Part shown: piece after piece, positions 25,711-33,969 of the stretch
Layout of the letters: each line of letters begins with the position of its first letter
Numbering within the stretch: the stretch's first letter is position 1
Assembly (NCBI GenBank): GCA_022826385.1
Contig: JAJDUZ010000001.1
Coordinates: 61,140-125,139, forward strand
DNA length: 64,000 nucleotides
Reading direction: 5' to 3'
Source of the DNA: Silicimonas sp.
Lineage (GTDB): Bacteria > Pseudomonadota > Alphaproteobacteria > Rhodobacterales > Rhodobacteraceae
Notes under the pieces: model-generated
Databases searched by the model: none
What the model saw: only the letters and a program-made list of their open reading frames with translations
What the model was told of the DNA's origin: nothing
Position numbers and translations under genes: made by a program

Positions 25711-26705
25711 TGCGGATTGCCACCTATAATGTCGAGTGGTTCTCGAACCTCTTCGATGACGAAGGCGCGCTTCTGGCGGATGACGCGTGGTCGGGGCGCC
25801 ACGATGTGACCCGGCGGTCGCAACTGGAAGCGCTGGGCATCGTGTTCACGGCACTGGACGCGGATGCGGTGATGATCATCGAAGCGCCAGACAGTCACCG
25901 TCGTCGGGATGGCACCAAGGCGCTCGAGACCTTTGCGGCCACCGTCGGCTTGCGGGCGACCAAGGCGGTCATGGGGTTCATCAACGAAACACAGCAGGAA
26001 ATCGCGCTGCTCTATGATCCCGATGTGATGACCGCGGCGCATGATCCGCGGGGAACACCGCGGTTCGATGAAAGCTACCGGATTGATCTGGACGTGGATG
26101 CCGATCCCGAGAAGGTGCGCTGGTCGAAGCCACCGCTTGAACTGGCGGTCGAAACGGCAGGAGGGACGCGGCTGCGCATGATCGGGGTGCATGCGAAGTC
26201 AAAAGCGCCACACGGCGCGCGCCGCCCCGAGCAGGTCATGCGCATCGCCATTGAAAACCGTCGCAAGCAACTGGCGCAGTGCATCTGGCTGCGCGAGCGG
26301 GTGGACGAGCATTTGGCATTGGACGAGCCGCTGGTTGTTCTGGGGGATTTCAACGATGGTCCGGGACTTGATGAATACGAGCGCTTGTTCGGACGCTCCG
26401 GGGTCGAGATCGTCATTGGCGATGACGACGACATCCGGCTTTACGATCCGCATGCCGAAACCGTGATCCGCCGCCCGCTGGGCTGGATGCCGACCAGCGC
26501 GCGGTTCTGGGTCTCGGCCAAGCGGCGCTGGATGCAGACGCTGTTGGACTATGTGATGGTGTCGCCAGACTTGCGGGACAAGGCGCATGACTGGCGCATC
26601 TGGCACCCGTTCGAAGACCCGGCCTGCGAGCGAACGCCCGAGTTGCGCGAGGCGCTTTTGACCGCGTCGGACCATTTTCCGGTGTCGGTGGAACTGGATA
26701 TTTAG
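25710..26705 (+). CDS. endonuclease/exonuclease/phosphatase (EEP) family protein
   Basis: 331 residues from the ATG at 25710 (TGATG junction with the DnaJ gene). EEP motifs in order: TYNVEWF (residues 5-11), metal-binding Glu in IIEAPDSHRR, VLGDFNDGPGLDE (Asp and Asn, near 211-223) and the final SDHFPVSVEL (about 320-329). It lacks a signal peptide. Family members cut DNA, RNA or phosphoester lipids; this one cannot be assigned further. Translational coupling with the TerB-DnaJ gene suggests coproduction. Confidence 0.88.
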   Translation: MRIATYNVEWFSNLFDDEGALLADDAWSGRHDVTRRSQLEALGIVFTALDADAVMIIEAPDSHRRRDGTKALETFAATVGLRATKAVMGFINETQQEIALLYDPDVMTAAHDPRGTPRFDESYRIDLDVDADPEKVRWSKPPLELAVETAGGTRLRMIGVHAKSKAPHGARRPEQVMRIAIENRRKQLAQCIWLRERVDEHLALDEPLVVLGDFNDGPGLDEYERLFGRSGVEIVIGDDDDIRLYDPHAETVIRRPLGWMPTSARFWVSAKRRWMQTLLDYVMVSPDLRDKAHDWRIWHPFEDPACERTPELREALLTASDHFPVSVELDI

Positions 26706-26802
26706 GGGTTTTGCAGTTTTCAGCCGCAAGGTCTTGCTTCATGGCCTGTTAACCATGATGTAGTCTGTCAACAGCACACGCAGAGATTCGGGGAGCAGCA
26801 AC

Positions 26803-27270
26803 ATGGCAGGATCAGTCAACAAGGTCATTCTGGTGGGCAATCTGGGCCGGGACCCGGAAGTGCGCACGTTCCAGAACGGCGGCAAGGTGTGCAACCTGCG
26901 CGTCGCAACGTCCGAGAACTGGAAAGACCGCAACACTGGCGAGCGCCGCGAGCGCACGGAGTGGCATTCGGTCGCGATTTTCTCGGAGCCGCTGGCGCGG
27001 ATCGCCGAGCAGTACCTGCGCAAGGGTTCGAAAGTGTATCTTGAAGGTCAGCTCGAGACCCGCAAATGGCAGGACCAGTCGGGCCAGGATCGCTATACGA
27101 CCGAGGTCGTGCTGCGCCCCTACAAGGGGGAACTGACCCTGTTGGATGGTCGCGGCGACAATGCCGGTGGTGGCGGCGGCGGTTACGATGACCGCGGCGA
27201 CAGCTATGGTGGTGGATCGTCAAGCCCGGCGCCGGTCAGCCAGGACCTGGACGACGAAATCCCGTTCTGA
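26803..27270 (+). CDS. ssb: single-stranded DNA-binding protein
   Basis: 155 residues. OB-fold (about 1-112) beginning [19 protein letters not shown] and including [13 protein letters not shown]; then a Gly/Asp/Ser-rich linker ([17 protein letters not shown]); then the acidic tip DLDDEIPF that recruits repair and replication proteins. It forms tetramers on ssDNA. It has its own upstream region with no LexA-type box that I can see. The 75-bp palindromic repeat follows the stop codon directly. Confidence 0.98.
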   Translation: MAGSVNKVILVGNLGRDPEVRTFQNGGKVCNLRVATSENWKDRNTGERRERTEWHSVAIFSEPLARIAEQYLRKGSKVYLEGQLETRKWQDQSGQDRYTTEVVLRPYKGELTLLDGRGDNAGGGGGGYDDRGDSYGGGSSSPAPVSQDLDDEIPF

Positions 27271-27345
27271 GGTTTTGCGCCCGCTTCGCGGTCGCGACGC
27301 GGGGGCGCTGCCCCCGCACCCCCGGGATATTTATCGGCCGATGGA
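27271..27345. repeat. 75-bp palindromic intergenic repeat, copy 2
   Basis: Nearly identical to 22501-22575: GCGGGGGCGCTGCCCCCG, CCCCCGGGATATTT, CGGCCGATGGA. It begins at the ssb stop codon and runs into the aroB stop codon and last codons (27331-27345), so it supplies the aroB C-terminus. Convergent position again suggests a bidirectional terminator. Confidence 0.8.
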
Positions 27346-28446
27346 GGACAAGGCGTCTTGAAGGACGCCGTGCAGGGTCTCTCTCGGGACATCGTCGGTG
27401 ACAAATGCCTCGCCAATGCCACGCGCCAGAATGAACCTGAGCTTGCCGTCGATGACTTTCTTGTCCTGACCCATCAGGTCGATCAACCGGTCGGCATCCG
27501 GCAGATCACCGGGGATGTCGGCAAGGTCGGTTTTCATGCCCATGGCTTTCAGGTGGGCGCGGACCCGGCTGGGCTCTTCCTGGCTGCAGAGGCCCAGTCT
27601 TGCCGACAACTCGAACGCCAGCGCGCAGCCGATCGCGACACCTTCGCCGTGCAGCAGGCGGTCTGAATAGCCGGTTGCAGCTTCCAGCGCATGACAGAAC
27701 GTGTGGCCAAGGTTCAGCAGCGCCCGGTCGCCTTGCTCGGTTTCGTCGCGGGCGACGATATCGGCCTTCATCTCGACAGATCGTTTGATGGCGTGTGTGC
27801 GAAGGGCGCGGTCGCCTGTTGCGAGGGCAGGGCCGTTGGTTTCGAGCCAGGCGAAGAACTCGGCGTCGCCGAGCAGACCGTATTTCACCACCTCGCCATA
27901 GCCTGCCAGGAAGTCACGGGGTGCGAGCGTGTCGAGCACGCCGATATCCGCAAGCACCAGCGCAGGCTGATGGAATGCGCCGACAAGGTTCTTGCCATGC
28001 CCCGAATTGATCGCGGTCTTGCCGCCGACCGAACTGTCGACCTGCGCCAGCAGGGATGTCGGGATTTGCACGAAGCGGATGCCCCGGCGGACGATGGCCG
28101 CCGCGAAGCCGCCAAGATCGCCGATCACGCCGCCGCCAAGGGCGATCATCACGTCGCGCCGTTCCAGTTTCTCGGCCAGAAGCCACTCGACGCTTTTCTC
28201 AAGTGCCGGCCAGCTTTTCGTGGCTTCGCCAACAGGCAGGGACAGCGCCGTCATCTGGATGTCGCCGAGGCCGGATTGCAGGGCGTCGAGATGCGCGTGG
28301 GCCACATTCTCGTCGGTCAGGACGGCGACCCGCGGGCGCGGAAGGAGCGGGCGCAGTTCAGACGCCGCGTTCGCGATCAGGCCCTCGCCAATGATGACAT
28401 CATAGCTGCGATCCCCGAGAGGGACGTGGACGGTTTCGCGGATCAT
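27331..28446 (-). CDS. aroB: 3-dehydroquinate synthase
   Basis: 371 residues. NAD-binding and active-site stretches are visible: GGGVIGDLGGFAAAIVRRG (about 104-122), PTSLLAQVDSSVGGKTAIN, and the zinc ligands in GYGEVVKYG (Glu), LNLGHTFCHA (His) and LLHGEGVAIG (His). It makes 3-dehydroquinate from DAHP in the shikimate pathway. ATG overlaps the aroK stop by 4 nt. Its last codons lie inside a dispersed repeat, so the C-terminal few residues may be strain-variable. Confidence 0.97.
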   Translation of the reverse strand: MIRETVHVPLGDRSYDVIIGEGLIANAASELRPLLPRPRVAVLTDENVAHAHLDALQSGLGDIQMTALSLPVGEATKSWPALEKSVEWLLAEKLERRDVMIALGGGVIGDLGGFAAAIVRRGIRFVQIPTSLLAQVDSSVGGKTAINSGHGKNLVGAFHQPALVLADIGVLDTLAPRDFLAGYGEVVKYGLLGDAEFFAWLETNGPALATGDRALRTHAIKRSVEMKADIVARDETEQGDRALLNLGHTFCHALEAATGYSDRLLHGEGVAIGCALAFELSARLGLCSQEEPSRVRAHLKAMGMKTDLADIPGDLPDADRLIDLMGQDKKVIDGKLRFILARGIGEAFVTDDVPRETLHGVLQDALSSIGR

Positions 28447-28991
28447 TGAGTGACCTCCAGAATGTCGGGATGGTCCAGCATGGTTTCGATCACCTTGTCG
28501 GTCATCTGGTCGATCGAGAAATCAAACTCGCAGTCGACGATGATGTCGGCCTTGGCATAGAGCGGGTCGCGGGCCTGCTGCAGTGCGGCCAAGGTCGCGC
28601 GGGGATCGGACGTGTGCAACAAGGGGCGCGTGGTCTTGTGCCGGACCCGCTGCCAGAGCAATTCAAGCTCGGCTCTCAGCCAGAGCGCGGTGCCTCGGCG
28701 GGTGATCATTTCCCGGTTTTCCTCGCGGAGATATGCACCGCCCCCCGTCGACAGGATGCAAGGGGCCCCGTCCAGAAGCCGGGCGATCACTTCGGTTTCG
28801 CGGTCGCGGAAGAAGGCTTCGCCGTCACGCTCGAAGATCTCGGCGATCGTCATGTTCGCCGCGCGCGAGATTTCGGCGTCACTGTCCAGGAACGGCACGT
28901 CAAGGCGTTTGGCCAAAGCGGTGCCGATCGCGGTCTTGCCCGCGCCCATCATGCCGACCATGGCCACTGTCTTTTTCAGGTGGAATGGCAA
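28443..28991 (-). CDS. aroK: shikimate kinase
   Basis: 182 residues. Walker A is GMMGAGKT (about 13-20), the shikimate-binding Asp lies in FLDSDAEI, the FERDGEAFFRDRE and LSTGGGAYLREENR motifs follow, and the adenine-loop Arg lies in LLHTSDPRATL. It phosphorylates shikimate with ATP. aroK and aroB overlap by 4 nt and form an operon for the aromatic pathway; tyrC and hisC elsewhere in the window act further downstream. Divergent from a 44-aa membrane peptide gene. Confidence 0.96.
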   Translation of the reverse strand: MPFHLKKTVAMVGMMGAGKTAIGTALAKRLDVPFLDSDAEISRAANMTIAEIFERDGEAFFRDRETEVIARLLDGAPCILSTGGGAYLREENREMITRRGTALWLRAELELLWQRVRHKTTRPLLHTSDPRATLAALQQARDPLYAKADIIVDCEFDFSIDQMTDKVIETMLDHPDILEVTQ

Positions 28992-29134
28992 TTCCGCCGC
29001 GTCCCCCAGTTCTTTTTCACGCCGAGGCTCTGAATGGCGTGATCTTCCGGAAAAGACCAGTTATAAATGCCTTAAGGCCGCCGAAGAGCGGTTTCGACCC
29101 GCGCTGGCGGGCTTTGGGGCAAAGAGGTTTCGCG

Positions 29135-29269
29135 ATGCTGAGACTGCTGAGATTCTTGTTTGTGCTTGCCGTGCTGATTGGCGCGGCTGTCGTCGGCTAT
29201 GCCTATCTTGGGGATCTGAGCCCAGACCAAGACGAGGTGAGTGAACCGGTGACGCTGGATGGCAACTAG
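29135..29269 (+). CDS. single-helix membrane peptide (44 aa)
   Basis: 44 residues: a basic N-terminus (MLRLLRF), one membrane helix (LFVLAVLIGAAVVGYAYL) and an acidic tail (SPDQDEVSEPVTLDGN). An AAAGAGG site lies about 7 nt before the ATG. Its end overlaps the start of the 514-aa exported protein gene by 11 nt, and that gene overlaps xerD by 4 nt, so the three form an operon. Topology suggests an acidic periplasmic tail. I know no function. Confidence 0.65.
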   Translation: MLRLLRFLFVLAVLIGAAVVGYAYLGDLSPDQDEVSEPVTLDGN

Positions 29270-30803
29270 GATTGCGTCTCTTGCCGGGCTTGCAAGTCTG
29301 CTGAGTGTTGAAGCGTTTGCCGAAACCGCGCCGTTGAGCGCGATCGACTGGTTGTCGAATTCGGTTCGCGAAGAGGCAGAAGCCCCAAGCGTGCCGTCAA
29401 CAGGCCAGCCGCTGCATCAATCCGCGAAACTGCCGGATGCCGTGACGGTCACGTCGCTGGATGCCCCTGTGCCCGACAGTGTCGGGGTGATTGACGCGGA
29501 CGCCCTTGGCCTGCCGGTTGATGTCTGGGGGCGAAGCTCTGCGGCGGACCTGTCTGCAGCGCTGTCCCGGGTCACGTTTGGCGACGGCACGCCACCGGCC
29601 ATTCACCGGTTTCTGGCGGACATGCTTCAGGCCCGATTGTCTGCGCCGATTGATGCCGCGGTCAACGACGCGTTCTTCTTTGCGCGCATCGACAGATTGC
29701 TTGAGAAAGGCCACTTGGACGAAGCAAGTGACCTGATCCGACAGGCCGGGCTTGAAGACCCACAATTGTTCCGACGCCAGTTCGACATCGCCCTGCTGCT
29801 GGGCCGTGAGACCGAATCTTGCCGTGAAATTGAAGCGACGCCCGAATTCTCGCCCACCTATCCGGCGCGGATCTTCTGCCTTGCGCGTCTCGGCCAATTC
29901 GATGTCGCCGCGCTGACGCTGGGAAACGCCGAAACACTGGGCATTCTGACCGAGCGTGAAGACGCTTTGTTGTTGCACTTCCTAGATCCGGAACTGTTCG
30001 AAGGTGAGCCGATCCCGCCCGCACCTGCGGTGCCGACACCGTTGCAATTCCGGCTTTACGAGGCTGTCGGCGAGAGGATCGCGACCGACCGTTTGCCGCT
30101 GCCTTTCGCCTTTGCGGATATGTCCGACACGGTGGGCTGGAAAGCCCGGTTGAATGCGGCCGAGCGGTTGGCCGCCAGCGGCGCCATTCCCTTTGAGCGT
30201 TTGCTTGAGGTGTATGAAGAACGTGCTGCCTCGGCCTCGGGCGGCGTGTGGGAGCGCGTCGTTGCGTTTCAGGCCTTGAGTGGCGCGCGACGGGAAAACG
30301 ATGACGACGCGGTGCTGACGCACTTGCCCAAGGCTTGGGCGGCTGCGCGCGACGCTGGATATGAGGCGGCGTTTGCCCGTTGGATCGTGCCGACGCTTCG
30401 TCGTGTCGAAGAGCCCGGTGGGGCCATGCACCTTGCCTTCGAGATTGCTTTGTTGGCGGAAGATGTCGAGCTTGCCGCGCAATTTGCCAATTCCTCGACC
30501 GAGGACCAGTTCCTGTTGTCGATTGCGGCCAATCGCGTTGGAACACAACCGGCGGGTGACGCGTTTGGGCGCGCGATCATACGGGGGCTCTCGTCGGTGA
30601 ATGCGGGCCCGGCGTTCGAAGCCTTGATTGCGGATGATCGACGTGGTGAGGCGCTGTTCCGGGCGCTGGACCAACTGGCCGAAGGGGCCACGGGAAACCC
30701 GGATACAACGGCCCAGTCGCTGGCGGCCTTGCGGCGCATCGGTTTGCAGGACTTGGCGCGTCAGATCGCGGTCGAGCTGGTGCTGATCGAGGGGGCGGCA
30801 TGA
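29259..30803 (+). CDS. exported alpha-helical protein of unknown function (514 aa)
   Basis: 514 residues with an N-terminal signal-like segment (IASLAGLASLLSVEAFA, cut near 22). The rest is Ala/Leu-rich and appears all-helical, with repeating helix pairs such as RIDRLLEKGHLDEASDLIRQ and LGRETESCREIEATP that resemble TPR/Sel1-type solenoid repeats, but no canonical motif is clear. Two Cys near residues 188 and 208 might pair. It is coupled to xerD by a 4-nt overlap, a curious pairing of a periplasmic protein with a cytoplasmic recombinase. Function unknown. Confidence 0.8.
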   Translation: MATRIASLAGLASLLSVEAFAETAPLSAIDWLSNSVREEAEAPSVPSTGQPLHQSAKLPDAVTVTSLDAPVPDSVGVIDADALGLPVDVWGRSSAADLSAALSRVTFGDGTPPAIHRFLADMLQARLSAPIDAAVNDAFFFARIDRLLEKGHLDEASDLIRQAGLEDPQLFRRQFDIALLLGRETESCREIEATPEFSPTYPARIFCLARLGQFDVAALTLGNAETLGILTEREDALLLHFLDPELFEGEPIPPAPAVPTPLQFRLYEAVGERIATDRLPLPFAFADMSDTVGWKARLNAAERLAASGAIPFERLLEVYEERAASASGGVWERVVAFQALSGARRENDDDAVLTHLPKAWAAARDAGYEAAFARWIVPTLRRVEEPGGAMHLAFEIALLAEDVELAAQFANSSTEDQFLLSIAANRVGTQPAGDAFGRAIIRGLSSVNAGPAFEALIADDRRGEALFRALDQLAEGATGNPDTTAQSLAALRRIGLQDLARQIAVELVLIEGAA

Positions 30804-31732
30804 AGGCGGGTGTTCAGATAGCCACGTTTCTGGAAGCGCAGTCGGCGGAACTTGATGCGGCGCGCAACACGCAACTGGCCTATGCCCGCGACCTCAATGA
30901 TTTTGCCGGTTGGCTGGACGGGGCCGGGTTGGATTTCATGGCCGCCCAGCAGTCAGATATCGAGAGTTACCTGATCTCGCTGGACGCCAACGGTATGAGC
31001 CGCGCGACACGGGCGCGTCGTCTGTCGGCGATCAAGCAGTTCTATCGCTTTGCGTTCGAGGAACGCTGGCGCACAGACAACCCGGCGATCAGGATCAAGG
31101 GGCCGGGGCGCGAGAAACGATTGCCGAAGACGCTGAGCGAGAGCGAGGTTGATGGTCTGCTTACGGCAGCCCGCACCATGGGGCGCGAGGCGGACCGGGT
31201 GCGGAACACCTGCTTGATGGAGTTGCTCTATGCGACGGGGATGCGGGTGACCGAACTGGTCACGCTTCCGGTATCCGCTGCGCGCGGTGACCCCCGGATG
31301 CTTTTGGTGCGGGGCAAGGGCGGCAAGGAGCGGATGGTGCCTTTGTCCTCGCCAGCTCGCGCAGCGCTTACGGAATGGCTGCAGCTTCGGGACGCCGCTG
31401 AAGATCAAGCCCGGTTGGAAAACGGCGCACCGGTTTCCAAATTCCTGTTTCCGTCGCGCGGGAAAGCCGGCCACCTGACACGACACCGGTTCTATGGCCT
31501 GATCAAGGAATTGGCCGTTGCGGCAGGCGTCAGCCCTGCCAAGGTGACGCCGCATACGTTGCGCCACGCTTTCGCAACCCATTTGCTGGCGCGGGGGGCC
31601 GACCTCCGCTCGATCCAGACGCTGTTGGGGCATGCCGATGTCGCAACGACCGAGATTTACACACACGTGCTGGACGAACGATTGAAAGACTTGGTGTTAA
31701 ACCACCACCCATTGGCGAAATCTGCCGGTTAA
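30800..31732 (+). CDS. xerD: tyrosine recombinase XerD
   Basis: 310 residues, normal length. N-terminal SAM-like core-binding domain (1-90); catalytic domain with Arg in ATGMRVTELVTLP, Lys in VRGKGGKERMVPL, H-x-x-R in HTLRHAFATHLL, His in LLGHADVATTEIYTH and the nucleophile Tyr in that same stretch (near residue 287). With XerC it resolves chromosome dimers at dif. ATG overlaps the stop of the exported protein gene. No integrase-associated attachment site or cargo is seen, so it is the chromosomal enzyme rather than a mobile one. Confidence 0.95.
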   Translation: MKAGVQIATFLEAQSAELDAARNTQLAYARDLNDFAGWLDGAGLDFMAAQQSDIESYLISLDANGMSRATRARRLSAIKQFYRFAFEERWRTDNPAIRIKGPGREKRLPKTLSESEVDGLLTAARTMGREADRVRNTCLMELLYATGMRVTELVTLPVSAARGDPRMLLVRGKGGKERMVPLSSPARAALTEWLQLRDAAEDQARLENGAPVSKFLFPSRGKAGHLTRHRFYGLIKELAVAAGVSPAKVTPHTLRHAFATHLLARGADLRSIQTLLGHADVATTEIYTHVLDERLKDLVLNHHPLAKSAG

Positions 31733-32514
31733 CGGCGCAGCGACACCGGCAAGACATCCTCGGATGGCCATATGCCGGTGGTCATCGTCTGGTGATACCC
31801 CTGCATCAAGCCAGCGGCTTCCATGGCGTCGCGGGAGCGCTGATGGTCGTAAGACAGCCGCTCGATGATCGCCTCGCCGTTTGACAACACCGCATAGCGC
31901 GTCTCGGGTCGTCCGTCATGGGGTGGCAGGCCGATCGCACCGGCATTGATCCACTGATAGCCTTCGACCTTCCGGTGAAAGGCAATGCCCGAGTGACCGG
32001 CCACGACCCCGTCGATCCGACCAAGCCGTGTTTCGAGTGCCGTGATCTCCTCGAGGAAGACTTCGACAGGACTGTCCGGCCAGATAAACCGGTTGATCGC
32101 GGTCATGCCCCCGTGGACGACGGCATAGCGTCGGTCGCCTTGTGTGAAGACCCCAAGCTCGGGCTGGTCGGCCAGCCATGCGACGGTGTCGTCATCGCAG
32201 TTTTTCGCCAGATAGGCGTACCAGCCTTGAGACAGCAGATCGCAAGCCGAGCCATCGTCGAACCCGCATCCGCAGTCCAGCGCGCCTTCGGCCACTTGGC
32301 GTTCGCAGTTGCCGGCGATGCAATGCACGCCCATCGCCCGCATCTGGTTCACGGTCTCGACCGGGTCGGCGCCATAGGCGACGACGTCGCCGGTGCAGAT
32401 TGCCGGACGCTCGCCAATCACCTCGCTCAGGGCCTCCAAAGCGGCCAAATTCGAGTATGGCCCGCCGAAAAGTACGACAGGCGTGTCAATTGGGCCGAAA
32501 TCTGCCACGCGCAC
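31729..32514 (-). CDS. metallophosphoesterase-fold protein with degenerate metal motifs
   Basis: 261 residues from a GTG at 32514 preceded by GGGAGGGAC; an ATG at 32628 would overlap the divergent CorC gene and its upstream codons look non-coding. The calcineurin-like order is kept, but motif I (GDxHGN) reads GGPYSNL, the GNHD/E motif reads GNCER and the late GHTH reads GHSGIAF; VVHGG is intact. Six Cys cluster around ALDCGCGFDDGSACD. This GGPYSN form recurs in Rhodobacterales as I recall. It may bind metal differently or have lost phosphatase activity. 3' end overlaps xerD's stop by 4 nt. Confidence 0.8.
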   Translation of the reverse strand: MRVADFGPIDTPVVLFGGPYSNLAALEALSEVIGERPAICTGDVVAYGADPVETVNQMRAMGVHCIAGNCERQVAEGALDCGCGFDDGSACDLLSQGWYAYLAKNCDDDTVAWLADQPELGVFTQGDRRYAVVHGGMTAINRFIWPDSPVEVFLEEITALETRLGRIDGVVAGHSGIAFHRKVEGYQWINAGAIGLPPHDGRPETRYAVLSNGEAIIERLSYDHQRSRDAMEAAGLMQGYHQTMTTGIWPSEDVLPVSLRR

Positions 32515-32584
32515 GGGTGTCCCTCCCTTGATTGCGGGCTTGGAGACCCCATAAGATAACAAGGTTCCCGTTTGACAAGGAAAA

Positions 32585-33889
32585 ATGGAAAATTCAGCCC
32601 CAATGATCGACGCCGCATTCTGGATCATCAGCGGATCGATCTTCTTTCTTCTGATCCTCTCGGGATTTTTCTCTGGCAGTGAAACCGCTTTGACCGCGTC
32701 GTCTCGGGGTCAGTTGAAGTCGCGTGCCGAGAAAGGGGACAAAGGTGCCGACAAGGCGTTGACGCTGACCGAGGACAGCGAGCGGCTGATCGGTTCGATC
32801 CTGCTGGGCAACAATTTGGTCAACATCCTCGCCACCTCGCTGGCGACCGCGATGTTCACGCGCCTGTTCGGGGAAAGCGGCGTGGCGCTTGCGACACTGG
32901 TGATGACGCTGCTTGTGCTGATCTTTGCGGAAGTGCTGCCCAAGACCTATGCGATCTCGAACGCCGAGACGGCGGCGGCCCGTGTGGCGCGCCCCATTGG
33001 TGTGATCGTCACCCTGTTGTCACCGATCGTGGCGGCCGTCCGCGCCATCGTGCGTGCGGTTCTGGCCTTGTTCGGCGTCAAGATCGACCCCGACAGCCAC
33101 ATCATGGCGGTCCGGGACGAGATCGCCGGTGCTTTGCAACTGGGCCACTCCGAAGGCGTCGTCGAGAAAGAAGACCGCGACCGCATTCTGGGGGCGCTCG
33201 ATCTGGCCGATCGCACCGTCGAAGAGATCATGTTGCATCGAAGCGAGATCGAAGTGATCGACGCTGACCTGCCGCCGCAGGACATTCTCGAGCTTTGTCT
33301 CAACTCGAACCACACCCGCTTGCCGATCTATCGGGGCGAACAGGAAAACATCATCGGCGTGCTGCACGCAAAGGACCTGCTGCGGGCGGTCTATGCGCGC
33401 TTTGCCGGGGCCGAGAACGAGGATGTCTTCAAGGGCTTCGACCCGATGCAGGTGGCAATGGAACCGTATTTCGTCCCCGAGACGACGCCGCTGGATGAAC
33501 AGATGCGGCAGTTCCTGCGACGCTCGACCCACTTTGCGCTGGTCGTCGATGAATACGGCGCGCTTCAGGGGCTTCTGACGCTGGAAGACATCCTTGAAGA
33601 AATCGTGGGCGAGATCACCGACGAGTTCGATATCGACGAAGACCACCCGCTGCGGCGGACGGAGGCGGGTGATGTGATCGTCGACGGCGCCATGACGATC
33701 CGCGATTTGAACCGTGCGATGGACTGGTCGCTGCCGGATGAAGAGGCCGTGACCGTCGCCGGCTTGGTGATCCACGAAGCCCAGACGATCCCGACGCGGG
33801 GTCAGGTTTTCTCGTTCCATAACCGTCGCTTCGAGGTGCTGGAACGCAAGGCGAACCGGATCACCCGGCTCAAGATCCGCGCCGTGTAA
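32585..33889 (+). CDS. CorC/HlyC-family membrane protein (DUF21-CBS-CorC)
   Basis: 434 residues. An N-terminal DUF21/CNNM domain (about 1-195) with SGFFSGSETALTASSRGQLKSRAEKG and three further helices; paired CBS domains (about 205-330; TRLPIYRGEQENIIGVLHAKDLL and FALVVDEYGALQGLLTLEDILEEIVGEI); and a C-terminal CorC_HlyC domain (about 345-430). Family members take part in magnesium and cobalt efflux; CBS pairs sense ATP-Mg. A start at 32603 (MIDAAFWI) is also possible. Monocistronic. Confidence 0.93.
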   Translation: MENSAPMIDAAFWIISGSIFFLLILSGFFSGSETALTASSRGQLKSRAEKGDKGADKALTLTEDSERLIGSILLGNNLVNILATSLATAMFTRLFGESGVALATLVMTLLVLIFAEVLPKTYAISNAETAAARVARPIGVIVTLLSPIVAAVRAIVRAVLALFGVKIDPDSHIMAVRDEIAGALQLGHSEGVVEKEDRDRILGALDLADRTVEEIMLHRSEIEVIDADLPPQDILELCLNSNHTRLPIYRGEQENIIGVLHAKDLLRAVYARFAGAENEDVFKGFDPMQVAMEPYFVPETTPLDEQMRQFLRRSTHFALVVDEYGALQGLLTLEDILEEIVGEITDEFDIDEDHPLRRTEAGDVIVDGAMTIRDLNRAMDWSLPDEEAVTVAGLVIHEAQTIPTRGQVFSFHNRRFEVLERKANRITRLKIRAV

Positions 33890-33904
33890 AGGCTCTCGTC
33901 CGTT

Positions 33905-33916
33905 AACAAATTTGTT
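33905..33916. promoter_or_regulatory. 12-bp palindrome upstream of the BCCT gene
   Basis: AACAAATTTGTT is a perfect palindrome 54 bp before the BCCT ATG in an 80-bp gap. It could be an operator for an osmotic or substrate-responsive regulator; there is no direct evidence for a particular protein. Confidence 0.3.
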
Positions 33917-33969
33917 GATTTTGTGGCGGATTGCCCTGACGCTTCTTCGTACTAGGGACGGAGGATTTC

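Noticed and set aside
30800..31732. XerD as the integrase of an integrative element
   Set aside because: It has standard XerD length and sequence, lies in an operon, and no attachment site, tRNA gene or cargo is next to it.
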